The notes under the pieces: model-generated | Databases searched by the model: none | What the model was told of the DNA's origin: nothing | Seen by the model: the letters and a program-made list of their open reading frames with translations, nothing else | NCBI RefSeq assembly: GCF_019797765.1 | Contig: NZ_CP081862.1 | Location: 434,001-498,000 of the forward strand | Length of the DNA stretch: 64,000 nt | Direction: 5' to 3' | Source: Cellulomonas sp. C5510 | GTDB taxonomy: Bacteria; Actinomycetota; Actinomycetes; Actinomycetales; Cellulomonadaceae | Program-made: the position numbers and the translations under genes | Part shown: positions 51,253-59,150 of the stretch, one piece after another | Layout of the letters: the number at the start of each line of letters is the position of its first letter | How positions within the stretch are numbered: position 1 is the stretch's first letter

Positions 51253-51407
51253 GCGTTCTGTCTCCTTCCGGGGCCACGTCCCCGCTGGTGGTGCGCGCCG
51301 GTCCGCGCGCACCCCGGGTTCGGAGCGGTCGACGCGGCGGATGGGTGGCGCGGTGCAGCCGTCCGGGGGCTGGACGCGGGCCCGGCACCTGCACCAGGGT
51401 GGGAGGC

Positions 51408-51701
51408 ATGCTCGTGGCCTTCTCCGTCTCCCCGCTCGGTTCCGGTGAGTCCGTGACCGAGGCCGTCGCCGACGCCGTGCGGGTGGTGCGCGAGTCCGGG
51501 CTCCCGAACCGCACGGACGCGATGTTCACGACGGTCGAGGGCGAGTGGGACGAGTGCATGGACGTCGTCCGCCGGGCCACGGAGGCCGTCGGCCGCCACG
51601 GTGCGCGGGTCAGCCTGGTGCTCAAGGCCGACATCCGGCCGGGTCGCACGGGCGAGCTGACGGGCAAGGTCGAGCGGCTGGAGGAACGCCTCCGGTCGTG
51701 A
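51408..51701 (+). CDS. MTH1187/YkoF-like thiamine-binding family protein
   Basis: A 97-residue small protein of the MTH1187 (DUF77, thiamine-binding-like) family: [15 protein letters not shown] and a later [11 protein letters not shown]. Relatives bind thiamine or related ligands as small homo-oligomers. Either ATG 51408 or GTG 51414 may be the start; GGGAGG suits the GTG spacing better. Confidence 0.85.
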   Translation: MLVAFSVSPLGSGESVTEAVADAVRVVRESGLPNRTDAMFTTVEGEWDECMDVVRRATEAVGRHGARVSLVLKADIRPGRTGELTGKVERLEERLRS

Positions 51702-51904
51702 GAGGTCGGGCGGCGGGCCGGGCAGGGCCGCGCCCGCGTGGACATGTCGTGCAGATGGGTGGTTCCCGGGCCGGGTGACGCCCGGGGGATGACAGACTGC
51801 CGTGCGGTGGAGCGCGTCCGCGGGCGCCGGCGAGGGGTGCCGGCCGCGGGATCCGCGCCGCGGTGCGGCACGACGGCGGACGCAGGAAGGGAAGCAGCGT
51901 ACTG
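51702..51904 (+). other. Gap before the RAMA-like gene
   Basis: A 203-base gap without a gene. An AGGAAGGGAAG purine run at 51884-51897 precedes the ATG at 51905 and probably serves as its ribosome-binding site. No promoter was clearly recognised. Confidence 0.3.
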
Positions 51905-53017
51905 ATGGCGATCTTCGAGCTCGACGGCGGCCGCAGCAGTCTCGTCCAGCCGATGCGACCCCGCTCCGACTCGTTCGACGCCGACTCCTCGGCCCTCGTC
52001 ACCGACCACGTCTCCGCGCTGCTCGGCGAGCAGGTGCTGCCGGTGCGCGAGGGAGGCCCCGGAGGCCCGCACCTGCTGGCCCTCGACGCGTCCGCGCGCC
52101 CGGTGGTGGTGGAGGTCGTGCAGCTGCTCGACGAGGCCGCGCTGGTGCGCGCGCTGCGGCACGCCGGCGGTGCCGCGCGCCTGAGCCGGTCGGACCTGGC
52201 GCGGATGTACGCCGGCGGCGCGGAGTCGTTCGAGGCCGACCTCGCCGTGTTCCGCGACCGCTCGCCGATCCTCGCGAGCCGCGACTCCGCGGCGGGCGTG
52301 CGCCTGGTCGTCGTGTGCGCGGACGTGACCGGCGGGCTGCTCGACGCCGTCGAGTTCGTCACCTCGGGTCTGCACGTCGAGGTGCTGCGGATGGGCGTGA
52401 CCCAGGGACCCGGCGGTCGCCGCTACGTCGACGTGTCACCGCTGCGCTCGACGACCGCGGGAGCCCGGCGGGCGGTCGAGCCCGGCCTGCGCACCGGGGC
52501 GGTGCAGGTCGCCCCGCCCCCGTCCGCCGCGGTCACGGACCCCACCCCGGTCGTCCCCGCGCCGGCCGGGCCTCCGCCGGAGGACGGCGCGCCCGCCGGC
52601 CCCCGCCGGCACGCCGCCGCGCCGGCCGCGCCGGCACCTGCCGGCACGCCGACGCCCCGGCCCGCACCGGTGTCGCCGCGCAGCGACGAGACGACGCTCA
52701 TCCCGCCTGTGCCGACGGACGGGGGTCCGCAGCACCGCGGCGAGGTCGACCACCGCCCGCTGCCCGAGCTCGCCGCGCTCGCGGCGGCGGAGCGCTCGGC
52801 GCTGGAGCTCGTGTGGCACCGCGTCCGACGGGGTCAGCGGCTCACGGCGACGCTGCGCACCGACGGCCTCATCGAGCTGCCCGGGGGCAGCCTGCACGCC
52901 GACCCGGACGACGCGGCGACGGTCGCGGCCGACCTCGAGTCGACGGCCGACGGCTGGCGTGTGTGGCGGTTCGGCGAGGACGGGCCGACGCTGGGCGAGG
53001 CGGTCGGCGTCCGCTGA
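51905..53017 (+). CDS. Protein with C-terminal RAMA-like domain and possible nuclease-like N-terminus
   Basis: A 370-residue soluble protein. Residues about 20-185 contain an alpha/beta region with LLALDASARPVVVEVVQ, which could be a PD-(D/E)XK-type nuclease core, but a full catalytic set was not verified. Residues about 185-285 are a Pro/Ala-rich linker. Residues about 300-365 resemble the RAMA domain (restriction enzyme adenine methylase associated): VRRGQRLTATLRTDGLIELP, then HADPDDAATVA and DGWRVWRF. RAMA domains are proposed to recognise modified DNA. No methylase lies nearby. Confidence 0.6.
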   Translation: MAIFELDGGRSSLVQPMRPRSDSFDADSSALVTDHVSALLGEQVLPVREGGPGGPHLLALDASARPVVVEVVQLLDEAALVRALRHAGGAARLSRSDLARMYAGGAESFEADLAVFRDRSPILASRDSAAGVRLVVVCADVTGGLLDAVEFVTSGLHVEVLRMGVTQGPGGRRYVDVSPLRSTTAGARRAVEPGLRTGAVQVAPPPSAAVTDPTPVVPAPAGPPPEDGAPAGPRRHAAAPAAPAPAGTPTPRPAPVSPRSDETTLIPPVPTDGGPQHRGEVDHRPLPELAALAAAERSALELVWHRVRRGQRLTATLRTDGLIELPGGSLHADPDDAATVAADLESTADGWRVWRFGEDGPTLGEAVGVR

Positions 53018-53029
53018 CGCGCGCGGCGG

Positions 53030-53998
53030 TCACGACCAGCCGTAGGCCGCCGTCCACCGGCTGATCTCGGCGTACAGCCGCGCCCGGACCGGGGCCGGCG
53101 ACAGCGTGAGGTCGTGCAGCCCGCCCGCGATCCGCACCACGGACACCACCGGGCCGAGCTGGACGGCGCGCCGCGCCAGCAGCTCGACGTCGAGCACCAC
53201 GTCGGCGGCGCGCATGTCCTCGCTCCACCGCGGGCTGATGACCGTGCGGTCCGAGGCGAGCATCAGCACCGGCCGGCGGATGTGCAGACCGCGCGCGACC
53301 TCGGCGTGACCGTCGAGGATCGCCGCGAGCCACCCGGGCCGCACGGGGAACGACCGGGCGGGGCGCCAGGCGTCCTCGTACGTCCACTCGCCCCCGTCGG
53401 CGCTCCGCAGCGTGCGCGCGTAGTACCCCGGGTCGATGTTCGGCAACGGCGCCTTGGGCTGCAGGCGGGCGAGCCGCGCGATCGCGGGCGCGCTGACGTG
53501 CCGGGCGACGGCCGCGCCCTGGAGCTCCAGCCACGGGCTGTTGAGGACGAGGCCGTGGAACCGGCCCGGGTGCCGGTTCGCCCACAGGACGCTGATCAGG
53601 CCACCCGTCGAGTGGCCCATGAGCATGACCCGGGCGAAGCGGCCGAGATCGCGGTGCACCTGCTCCAGAGCGGCCTCGATGTCCTCGTCGTAGGTCCGCA
53701 GGTCGTCGACGTAGCCGGGCGTCTGGTGCGGGCGGAGGCTGCGGCCGTACTTGCGCAGGTCGAGGGCGTAGAACGCGGCGCCCTGCGCGTGCCAGAACTC
53801 GGCGAGCCCGGTCTGGAAGAAGTAGTCCGACCAGCCGTGCAGGTAGAGCACCGCGCGGGACGGGCGCAGGGGCTCGGGCGTCGGGGGCGCGTACCGCACG
53901 AGGCTCGCGACGACCTCGCCCTCGTCGTCGGGCGCGAGCTCCAGCGTCCGCACCCGGTAGCCGTCGCCCAGGACGTCCGGCTGCCAGCGTCCCGCCAT
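53030..53998 (-). CDS. Alpha/beta hydrolase (serine hydrolase, lysophospholipase-like)
   Basis: A 322-residue alpha/beta fold hydrolase. The nucleophile elbow is GHSTGG near residue 140; the Asp is probably in LASDRTV, and His in GGLHDLTLS near residue 295. It has no signal peptide and resembles monoglyceride lipase/lysophospholipase-like proteins. The substrate is unknown. It converges with the RAMA-like gene (12 bases between stops) and precedes the oxidoreductase gene. Confidence 0.82.
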   Translation of the reverse strand: MAGRWQPDVLGDGYRVRTLELAPDDEGEVVASLVRYAPPTPEPLRPSRAVLYLHGWSDYFFQTGLAEFWHAQGAAFYALDLRKYGRSLRPHQTPGYVDDLRTYDEDIEAALEQVHRDLGRFARVMLMGHSTGGLISVLWANRHPGRFHGLVLNSPWLELQGAAVARHVSAPAIARLARLQPKAPLPNIDPGYYARTLRSADGGEWTYEDAWRPARSFPVRPGWLAAILDGHAEVARGLHIRRPVLMLASDRTVISPRWSEDMRAADVVLDVELLARRAVQLGPVVSVVRIAGGLHDLTLSPAPVRARLYAEISRWTAAYGWS

Positions 53999-54034
53999 GC
54001 GCCCCCTCCTCCGTCGTGGGCGCGGCCCGGCGCC

Positions 54035-54997
54035 TCAGACCTCCGCGACGACCTTGCCGAACTGCTCGCCGCGCGCCAAGCGTGCCAGCCCCTCGCCGAC
54101 CCGGGCCAGCGGGATCGTCGAGTCCACGACAGGCCGGACGCCGGTGCGGGCGAGGAACGCCAGCAGCTGCTCGAGGTCCTGGCGGGAGCCCATGGTGGCA
54201 CCGAGCACCGCGATCTCGAGGAAGAACAGCCGCTGGATCTCCATCGCGGCGGGGTCGCCCGTCGTCGCGCCGGCGACGACGATCGTCCCGCCGGGCCGGA
54301 CGGACCGGACCGAGTGCGACCAGGTCGCCGCGCCGACGGTCTCGACGACGAGGTCGACGCGGGCGGGCAGCCGCTGCCCGGGCGCCACCGCTCCCGCGGC
54401 GCCGAGCGCGACCGCCCGCTCGCGCCGGCCCGCGTCCCGGCTCGTCACCCAGACCTCCAGGCCCGCGGCCGACGCCAGCCGGACCGCGGCCGTCGCGACG
54501 CCGCCCCCGGCGCCCTGCACGAGCACGCGCTGGCCGGGCCGGGCGCGTCCGGTGCGGAACAGCATGCGGTACGCCGTCAGCCACGCGGTGGGCACGCACG
54601 CAGCCTCGGCCCAGGACAGCTCCGCGGGCTTCGGCACGAGGTTCCAGGTGGGGACGGACACCTGCTCGGCGAGGGTGCCGGGGTACCGCTCGGACAGCAG
54701 CGAGCGCGGCTCGTCCGGTCCGACGCCGTGGCCGGAGTCCCCGCCGACGACCGCGTGCACCACGACCTCCCGGCCGTCCGCCGTCACGCCCGCCGCGTCG
54801 GTGCCGAGCACCATCGGCAGCTGCTCGGCGCGCAGCCCGACTCCCCGCAGCGACCACAGGTCGTGCTGGTTGAGGGCCGCGGCCCGCACGTCGACCGTCG
54901 TCCAGTGCGTGCGGGGCTCCGGTGCGGGCAGGTCCCCGACGACCAGGCCGGCGAGCGGCTCCTCGGGCGCGAACCGGTCCACATAGGCAGCGAGCAC
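54035..54997 (-). CDS. Zinc-free MDR family oxidoreductase (quinone reductase-like)
   Basis: A 320-residue medium-chain dehydrogenase/reductase. The catalytic-domain text DVRAAALNQHDLWSLRG and the NADPH-binding VQGAGGGVATAAVRLA near residue 155 fit the quinone oxidoreductase branch. Typical zinc-binding cysteines are not evident. GTG 54997 is the start. It lies upstream of the hydrolase gene in the same direction. Confidence 0.87.
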   Translation of the reverse strand: MLAAYVDRFAPEEPLAGLVVGDLPAPEPRTHWTTVDVRAAALNQHDLWSLRGVGLRAEQLPMVLGTDAAGVTADGREVVVHAVVGGDSGHGVGPDEPRSLLSERYPGTLAEQVSVPTWNLVPKPAELSWAEAACVPTAWLTAYRMLFRTGRARPGQRVLVQGAGGGVATAAVRLASAAGLEVWVTSRDAGRRERAVALGAAGAVAPGQRLPARVDLVVETVGAATWSHSVRSVRPGGTIVVAGATTGDPAAMEIQRLFFLEIAVLGATMGSRQDLEQLLAFLARTGVRPVVDSTIPLARVGEGLARLARGEQFGKVVAEV

Positions 54998-55049
54998 GAG
55001 CCCAACCTAGCCACTCGCGCCGCCCCGCGCTGCGCTGCTCTCACGCCGA

Positions 55050-55102
55050 GACTCCAGGACACGCCCGGGGTTCGCGGGTGCGGGTCAGCGTGTCCTGGCG
55101 TC
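55050..55102. terminator. Perfect inverted repeat between the MDMPI-like and oxidoreductase genes
   Basis: CCAGGACACGC (55054-55064) and GCGTGTCCTGG (55088-55098) pair perfectly; the stem reaches 15 bp with one mismatch if flanks are included. It may terminate transcription from the MDMPI-like gene or be an operator for the oxidoreductase gene. Confidence 0.6.
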
Positions 55103-55159
55103 CCGGTGATCGCGGGGCGGGTTGCGGGCGTGCGGGTGCGGGCCGGGTGCGCGGCGCGG

Positions 55160-55987
55160 TCAGAGCAGCGGGAGCATGCGCCCGAGGTCCGGGACGGCGT
55201 CCGAGGGGAACCGCGGCGCGAGGGCGGATGCGAGCGCGTCCACGTCGTACGGGAGCCGGCCGGCCGCGAGGCGCACCCAGGTCAGGGGGCGCACCACCTC
55301 GAGGTCCCAGCCGCCGCGGGCCCGCACGATGCGCAGCAGCTCCTGGGCGACGAGGTCGAGGGCGTCGCCGTCGAGAGGTCCCCCGGAGGTGACGCCGTCG
55401 CCGAGGCCGTCGGCGGGTCCGAGCCCACCGGGCACGCCGGGGAGAGGGCCCACGCCGTCGCCGAGCTCGGCCCGTGAACCCGGCGCGGCGCCGCGGGCGC
55501 GGGCGAGGGACCGCTGGAGGTCGTCGGCGTGGACCACGAGCTCCGTGATCCGGGACGCGAGCATCGTGGACAGCAGCACCGGCCCGCGGCGGGCCTGCAC
55601 CACGCGGTCCGCGGGGCCGAGCGAGTCGACGTGGCGCAGGGCCTCCCGGACGAGGTCGTCGACGTGCCGCAGCGGGTCGTCGGCGATCTGCGCGGCGAGC
55701 TCGCGCGTGACCCGGTCGATGTCCGCCGCGCGTCCCGCGTAGGTGCCGAGGTACTCGCCGAGCGTGAGCGGCACGGTGCCCTCGGGGGCGGGCTCGCACG
55801 CCGTGAGCGCGTTCATCGCCCGCCCGAGGTGCGCGACGAGGTCGGCCACCGTCCACCCGTCGAGGATGCTCGGGGTGCCCGTGCCGCCTGCCGCGACGAC
55901 GTCGCCGACCCAGGCGCGCAGGGTCTCCCACTGCCGGCGCAGCACGGTCGCGCGCTCGGTGACGTCCCCGCCGGTGGTCGCTGCCAT
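55160..55987 (-). CDS. Maleylpyruvate isomerase/MDMPI-like (DinB-fold) protein
   Basis: A 275-residue mycothiol-dependent maleylpyruvate isomerase-like protein with a metal-binding N-terminal helical domain. Blocks ILDGWTVADLVAHLGRAMNAL near residue 42 and LASRITELVVHADDL near 140 are typical, with His54 and His near residue 150 as expected metal ligands. It probably acts with mycothiol, the actinobacterial thiol, though the substrate is unknown. ATG 55987 is the start. Confidence 0.85.
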   Translation of the reverse strand: MAATTGGDVTERATVLRRQWETLRAWVGDVVAAGGTGTPSILDGWTVADLVAHLGRAMNALTACEPAPEGTVPLTLGEYLGTYAGRAADIDRVTRELAAQIADDPLRHVDDLVREALRHVDSLGPADRVVQARRGPVLLSTMLASRITELVVHADDLQRSLARARGAAPGSRAELGDGVGPLPGVPGGLGPADGLGDGVTSGGPLDGDALDLVAQELLRIVRARGGWDLEVVRPLTWVRLAAGRLPYDVDALASALAPRFPSDAVPDLGRMLPLL

Positions 55988-56025
55988 GGGCTCAGGGTGC
56001 CACGCGGGCGGTCGGCTGCACGGTC

Positions 56026-57279
56026 TCAGCCCTCGAGGTGCGCGCGCACGAGGGGGCCGAGCTGGTCGTGCTCGATGAGGAACCCGTCGTGGCCGTACGG
56101 CGTGTGCAGGGTGCGGACCGGGCCGGAGCCGGGGACGCCGGCCGCGATGCGGGCGGACTGCTCGGGCAGGAACAGCCGGTCGGAGTCGACGGCGACCACG
56201 AGCGTGCGGGCGGTGACCGTCGCGAGGGCCGCCTCGACGCCTCCGCGGTCGCGCCCGAGGTCGTGCGTGATCATCGAGCGGGTGAGCACGGCGTACGTGT
56301 TCGCGTCGAAACGTCGCGCGAGCTTGTCACCGTGGTGGTCGAGGTAGGACTGCACGGCGAAGCGCCCGCCCTCGAGCGGCTCCTCGCCTCCCTGGGGGAT
56401 GCGGCCGAAGCGCTGGTCGAGCTCGGCGGCGCTGCGGTACGTCTGGTGGGCGATCTGCCGCGCCAGGCCGAGACCGACGTGCGGGCCCTCGCCGTCGGCC
56501 GCGTCGTAGTAGTCCCCGCCGCGGAATCGCGGGTCGGCCGCGAGCGCCGCGAGCTGGGTGTGGAACGAGGCGATCTGGTCGCCGGAGGTCTGCGCGGTCG
56601 TGGCGATCGCGGCGAGCCGCTCCACCCGGGGCGGCGCGGTGACCGCCCACTCGAGCGCGCGCTGCCCACCCATCGACGCGCCGACGACGAGCGCCCAGGA
56701 CCCGATGCCGAGCGCGTCGGCGAGCCGGACCTCGGCCGCCACCTGGTCGCGGACGGTCAGGTGCGGGAACCGGCTGCCCCACGGCCGGCCGTCGGGGGCC
56801 GGGGTCGCGGGCCCGGTGCTGCCCTGGCACCCGCCGAGGACGTTCGGCGCGACGACGAACCACCGGTCCGTGTCGATCGGCGCGCCGGGGCCCACGAGCG
56901 TCGACCACCAGCCGGGCGTCGGGTGGCCGGGTCCCGCCGGCCCGGTCACGTGCGAGTCGCCGGTCAGCGCGTGCAGCACGAGCACCGCGTTCGAGCCGTC
57001 GGGCGCGAGGGTCCCCCAGGTCTCGTAGGCGAGGCGGACGCCCGGCAGCCGGCCGCCGGCCTCCAGGTCGAGCGGGCCGAGGTCGGCGAACTGCCGCCGT
57101 CCGACGGGGTCGCCCTCGCGCCAGGCGGACGACGCGCGCGGAGGGCCGTCGGGCAGGGCGCGACGGCGGGGCTGACGGGTGGTGCGGTGCTCGGGCACGT
57201 CGGACCGTCCTGACGCGGGCGCGCCGACGGGCGCCGTGGGGGTCACGGCGCCCGTCGGACGGGTGGTGGCGGAGGTCAC
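56026..57279 (-). CDS. metX: Homoserine O-acetyltransferase
   Basis: A 417-residue MetX of methionine synthesis, which acetylates homoserine with acetyl-CoA. The nucleophile is Ser in GASMGGQ near residue 195. The catalytic Asp is in VAVDSDRLFL near residue 365, and His in GHDGFLIEHD near residue 400. The N-terminal 60 residues are Pro/Arg-rich and variable. It follows metY by 8 bases. GTG 57279 is the start. Substrate class (acetyl versus succinyl) is inferred from actinobacterial relatives. Confidence 0.94.
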   Translation of the reverse strand: MTSATTRPTGAVTPTAPVGAPASGRSDVPEHRTTRQPRRRALPDGPPRASSAWREGDPVGRRQFADLGPLDLEAGGRLPGVRLAYETWGTLAPDGSNAVLVLHALTGDSHVTGPAGPGHPTPGWWSTLVGPGAPIDTDRWFVVAPNVLGGCQGSTGPATPAPDGRPWGSRFPHLTVRDQVAAEVRLADALGIGSWALVVGASMGGQRALEWAVTAPPRVERLAAIATTAQTSGDQIASFHTQLAALAADPRFRGGDYYDAADGEGPHVGLGLARQIAHQTYRSAAELDQRFGRIPQGGEEPLEGGRFAVQSYLDHHGDKLARRFDANTYAVLTRSMITHDLGRDRGGVEAALATVTARTLVVAVDSDRLFLPEQSARIAAGVPGSGPVRTLHTPYGHDGFLIEHDQLGPLVRAHLEG

Positions 57280-57287
57280 GGCGGCGC

Positions 57288-58607
57288 TCAGGCCCCCTTG
57301 GCGGCGCGGAAGCCGGCGTCGAGGTCGGCGAGGATGTCCTCGATCCCCTCCAGGCCGACGGCCAGCCGGACCAGGCCCGGGGTGACGCCGGACAGCGCCT
57401 GCTCCTCGGGCGTGAGCTGGCTGTGCGTGGTGGACGCCGGGTGGATGACGAGCGAGCGCACGTCACCGATGTTCGCGACGTTGGAGTGCAGCTCGAGCGC
57501 CGAGACGAACGCCTGCCCGGCCTCGGCCCCGCCGGCGATCTCGAACGCCAGCACCGCGCCCGTGCCCTTCGGGCCGTACTTGCGGCCGAGCTCGTGCTGG
57601 GGGTGGGACGGCAGGCCGGCGTAGGTGACGGAGAGCACGTCGTCGCGTGCCTCGAGCCACTCGGCGACCTTCTGGGCGTTCGCGACGTGCCGCTCGATGC
57701 GCAGGGACAGCGTCTCGAGGCCCTGCGCGATGAGGAACGCGTTGAACGGGCTGATCGCGGCGCCGAGGTCGCGCAGCAGCTGCACCCGCGCGCGCAGGAC
57801 GTAGGAGAGGTTGACGCCGAACGCCCCGTCCTTGCCGAGGTCCCGGGCGAACACCAGGCCGTCGTACGACGGGTCGGGCTGGTTGAACGACGGGTAGCGG
57901 TCGGGGTCCGTCCCGTAGTCGAAGGTGCCGCCGTCGACGATCACGCCGCCGATCGCGGTCCCGTGGCCCCCGAGGTACTTGGTGGCGGAGTGGACGACGA
58001 CGTCCGCGCCCCACTCCAGCGGCCGGATGAGGTACGGCGTCGCGACGGTGTTGTCGACGATCAGCGGGACGCCGGACTCGTGGGCGATGCCGGCGACGGT
58101 CTCGATGTCGAGGACGTCCTGCTTCGGGTTGGGCACGGTCTCGGCGTAGAACGCCTTGGTGTTCGGCCGCACGGCGTCGCGCCAGGCCTGCGGGTCGTGC
58201 GGGTCGGTCACGAACGTCGTCTCGATCCCGTACCGCGGCAGCGTGTGGCGCAGCAGGTTGTAGGTGCCGCCGTACAGGGAGGGGCTGGCGACGACGTGGC
58301 TGCCGGCCTCGGCGACGTTGAGGATCGCGTAGGTCTCCGCGGCCTGGCCGGAGGCGAGCAGCAGGGCGCCGACGCCGCCCTCCAGGGACGCGATCCGGTC
58401 CTCGACGGCCTGGACCGTCGGGTTGCCGATGCGGGTGTAGATGGGGCCGAGGTCCTTGAGGGCGAACCGGTCGGCTGCCACGCCGGCGTCCGGGAAGACG
58501 TAGGACGTGGTCTGGTAGATCGGCAGGGCGCGGGCACCGGTCGCGGCGTCGGGGGTCTGGCCGGCGTGGATCTGGCGGGTCTCGAACGACCACTGGGGCT
58601 GGCTCAT
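57288..58607 (-). CDS. metY: O-acetylhomoserine aminocarboxypropyltransferase (sulfhydrylase)
   Basis: A 439-residue PLP enzyme that makes homocysteine from O-acetylhomoserine and sulphide. The PLP Lys is in [11 protein letters not shown], and other blocks are [21 protein letters not shown] and [23 protein letters not shown] 58607 is the start. It forms an operon with metX, the producer of its substrate. A leader of about 210 bases precedes it. Confidence 0.95.
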   Translation of the reverse strand: MSQPQWSFETRQIHAGQTPDAATGARALPIYQTTSYVFPDAGVAADRFALKDLGPIYTRIGNPTVQAVEDRIASLEGGVGALLLASGQAAETYAILNVAEAGSHVVASPSLYGGTYNLLRHTLPRYGIETTFVTDPHDPQAWRDAVRPNTKAFYAETVPNPKQDVLDIETVAGIAHESGVPLIVDNTVATPYLIRPLEWGADVVVHSATKYLGGHGTAIGGVIVDGGTFDYGTDPDRYPSFNQPDPSYDGLVFARDLGKDGAFGVNLSYVLRARVQLLRDLGAAISPFNAFLIAQGLETLSLRIERHVANAQKVAEWLEARDDVLSVTYAGLPSHPQHELGRKYGPKGTGAVLAFEIAGGAEAGQAFVSALELHSNVANIGDVRSLVIHPASTTHSQLTPEEQALSGVTPGLVRLAVGLEGIEDILADLDAGFRAAKGA

Positions 58608-58824
58608 GGTGGGGCTCCTGGCTGGGTGGGCTGGTGGGGCGGGGGACGGCGGCGCACGCGCGTCGTGCCAGGAGGGGTCCGGGCCGGGGTGCCGGTGTGC
58701 GGCTGCCCCGGTGCGACGGTCGGTGTCGCGTCAGCGGGGAGCCGGGGCCGCGGGCCGGTGGACCGGTCTGCGGGCACAGCCGAGCGTGCGCTGGTCAGCG
58801 ACACATTCGGCGGGACATGGCGCC

Positions 58825-58854
58825 ACAGTACGGAGCGGCGGGCCGGGTGCGGAA
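58825..58854 (-). promoter_or_regulatory. Candidate promoter of metY-metX
   Basis: -35 TTCCGC (58854-58849), 18-base spacer, -10 TACTGT (58830-58825), read on the minus strand. The palindrome GTCTC-N7-GAGAC lies just upstream of the -35. Confidence 0.45.
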
Positions 58855-59041
58855 CAGGTGTCTCATGATCCGAGACGCGCGTCCGCGTGGTGAACGCGCC
58901 GCTGCGGTCGCGGTGGCCGGGCGGGACGCACGGAGCCGGTGGTGGGGCGCCTGGGAGGTCCGAACGGGTGATCGAGCCCCCGTCCTGTCCGGTTCGTCCC
59001 GAACCACGCCGATGTGACTCATGTGAACGGTGTGACTGGTG

Positions 59042-59070
59042 TTCACTTCTGTGATTCCAGCCGGTAGCGT
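59042..59070 (+). promoter_or_regulatory. Promoter of the NlpC/P60 gene
   Basis: TTCACT (59042-59047), 17-base spacer and TAGCGT (59065-59070), about 80 bases before the GTG. The -35 overlaps an inverted repeat GTGAAC-N12-GTTCAC, and a 9-bp stem (CTGCCGGTC/GACCGGCAG, 59105-59131) lies just before the Shine-Dalgarno sequence. Confidence 0.55.
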
Positions 59071-59150
59071 TCCCGCGGGCGCGCCGCTCGGTGGCGCCCC
59101 GGATCTGCCGGTCGAGAGCGGCGACCGGCAGGCGACGGGAGGCGGACGAC

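Larger units (their letters stand above)
58608..59150. other. Divergent intergenic region metY / NlpC-P60
   Basis: A 543-base gap. On the minus strand TTCCGC (58854-58849) and TACTGT (58830-58825) form a promoter candidate for metY with an 18-base spacer, giving a leader of about 210 bases. On the plus strand a promoter serves the NlpC/P60 gene. I did not recognise a SAM riboswitch in the metY leader. Sites in the gap: GTCTC-N7-GAGAC at 58860-58876, GGTTCG-TCC-CGAACC at 58991-59005, and 9-base repeats at 59014-59040. Confidence 0.5.

Noticed and set aside
58608..58818. SAM riboswitch in the metY leader
   Set aside because: I compared the leader by eye with the SAM-I and SAM-IV patterns and found no matching conserved core. 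Rfam search would decide.
59071..59150. Cyclic di-AMP riboswitch upstream of the NlpC/P60 gene
   Set aside because: Such switches precede cell wall hydrolase genes in some actinobacteria, but the leader here is only about 80 bases and lacks the conserved core by eye.
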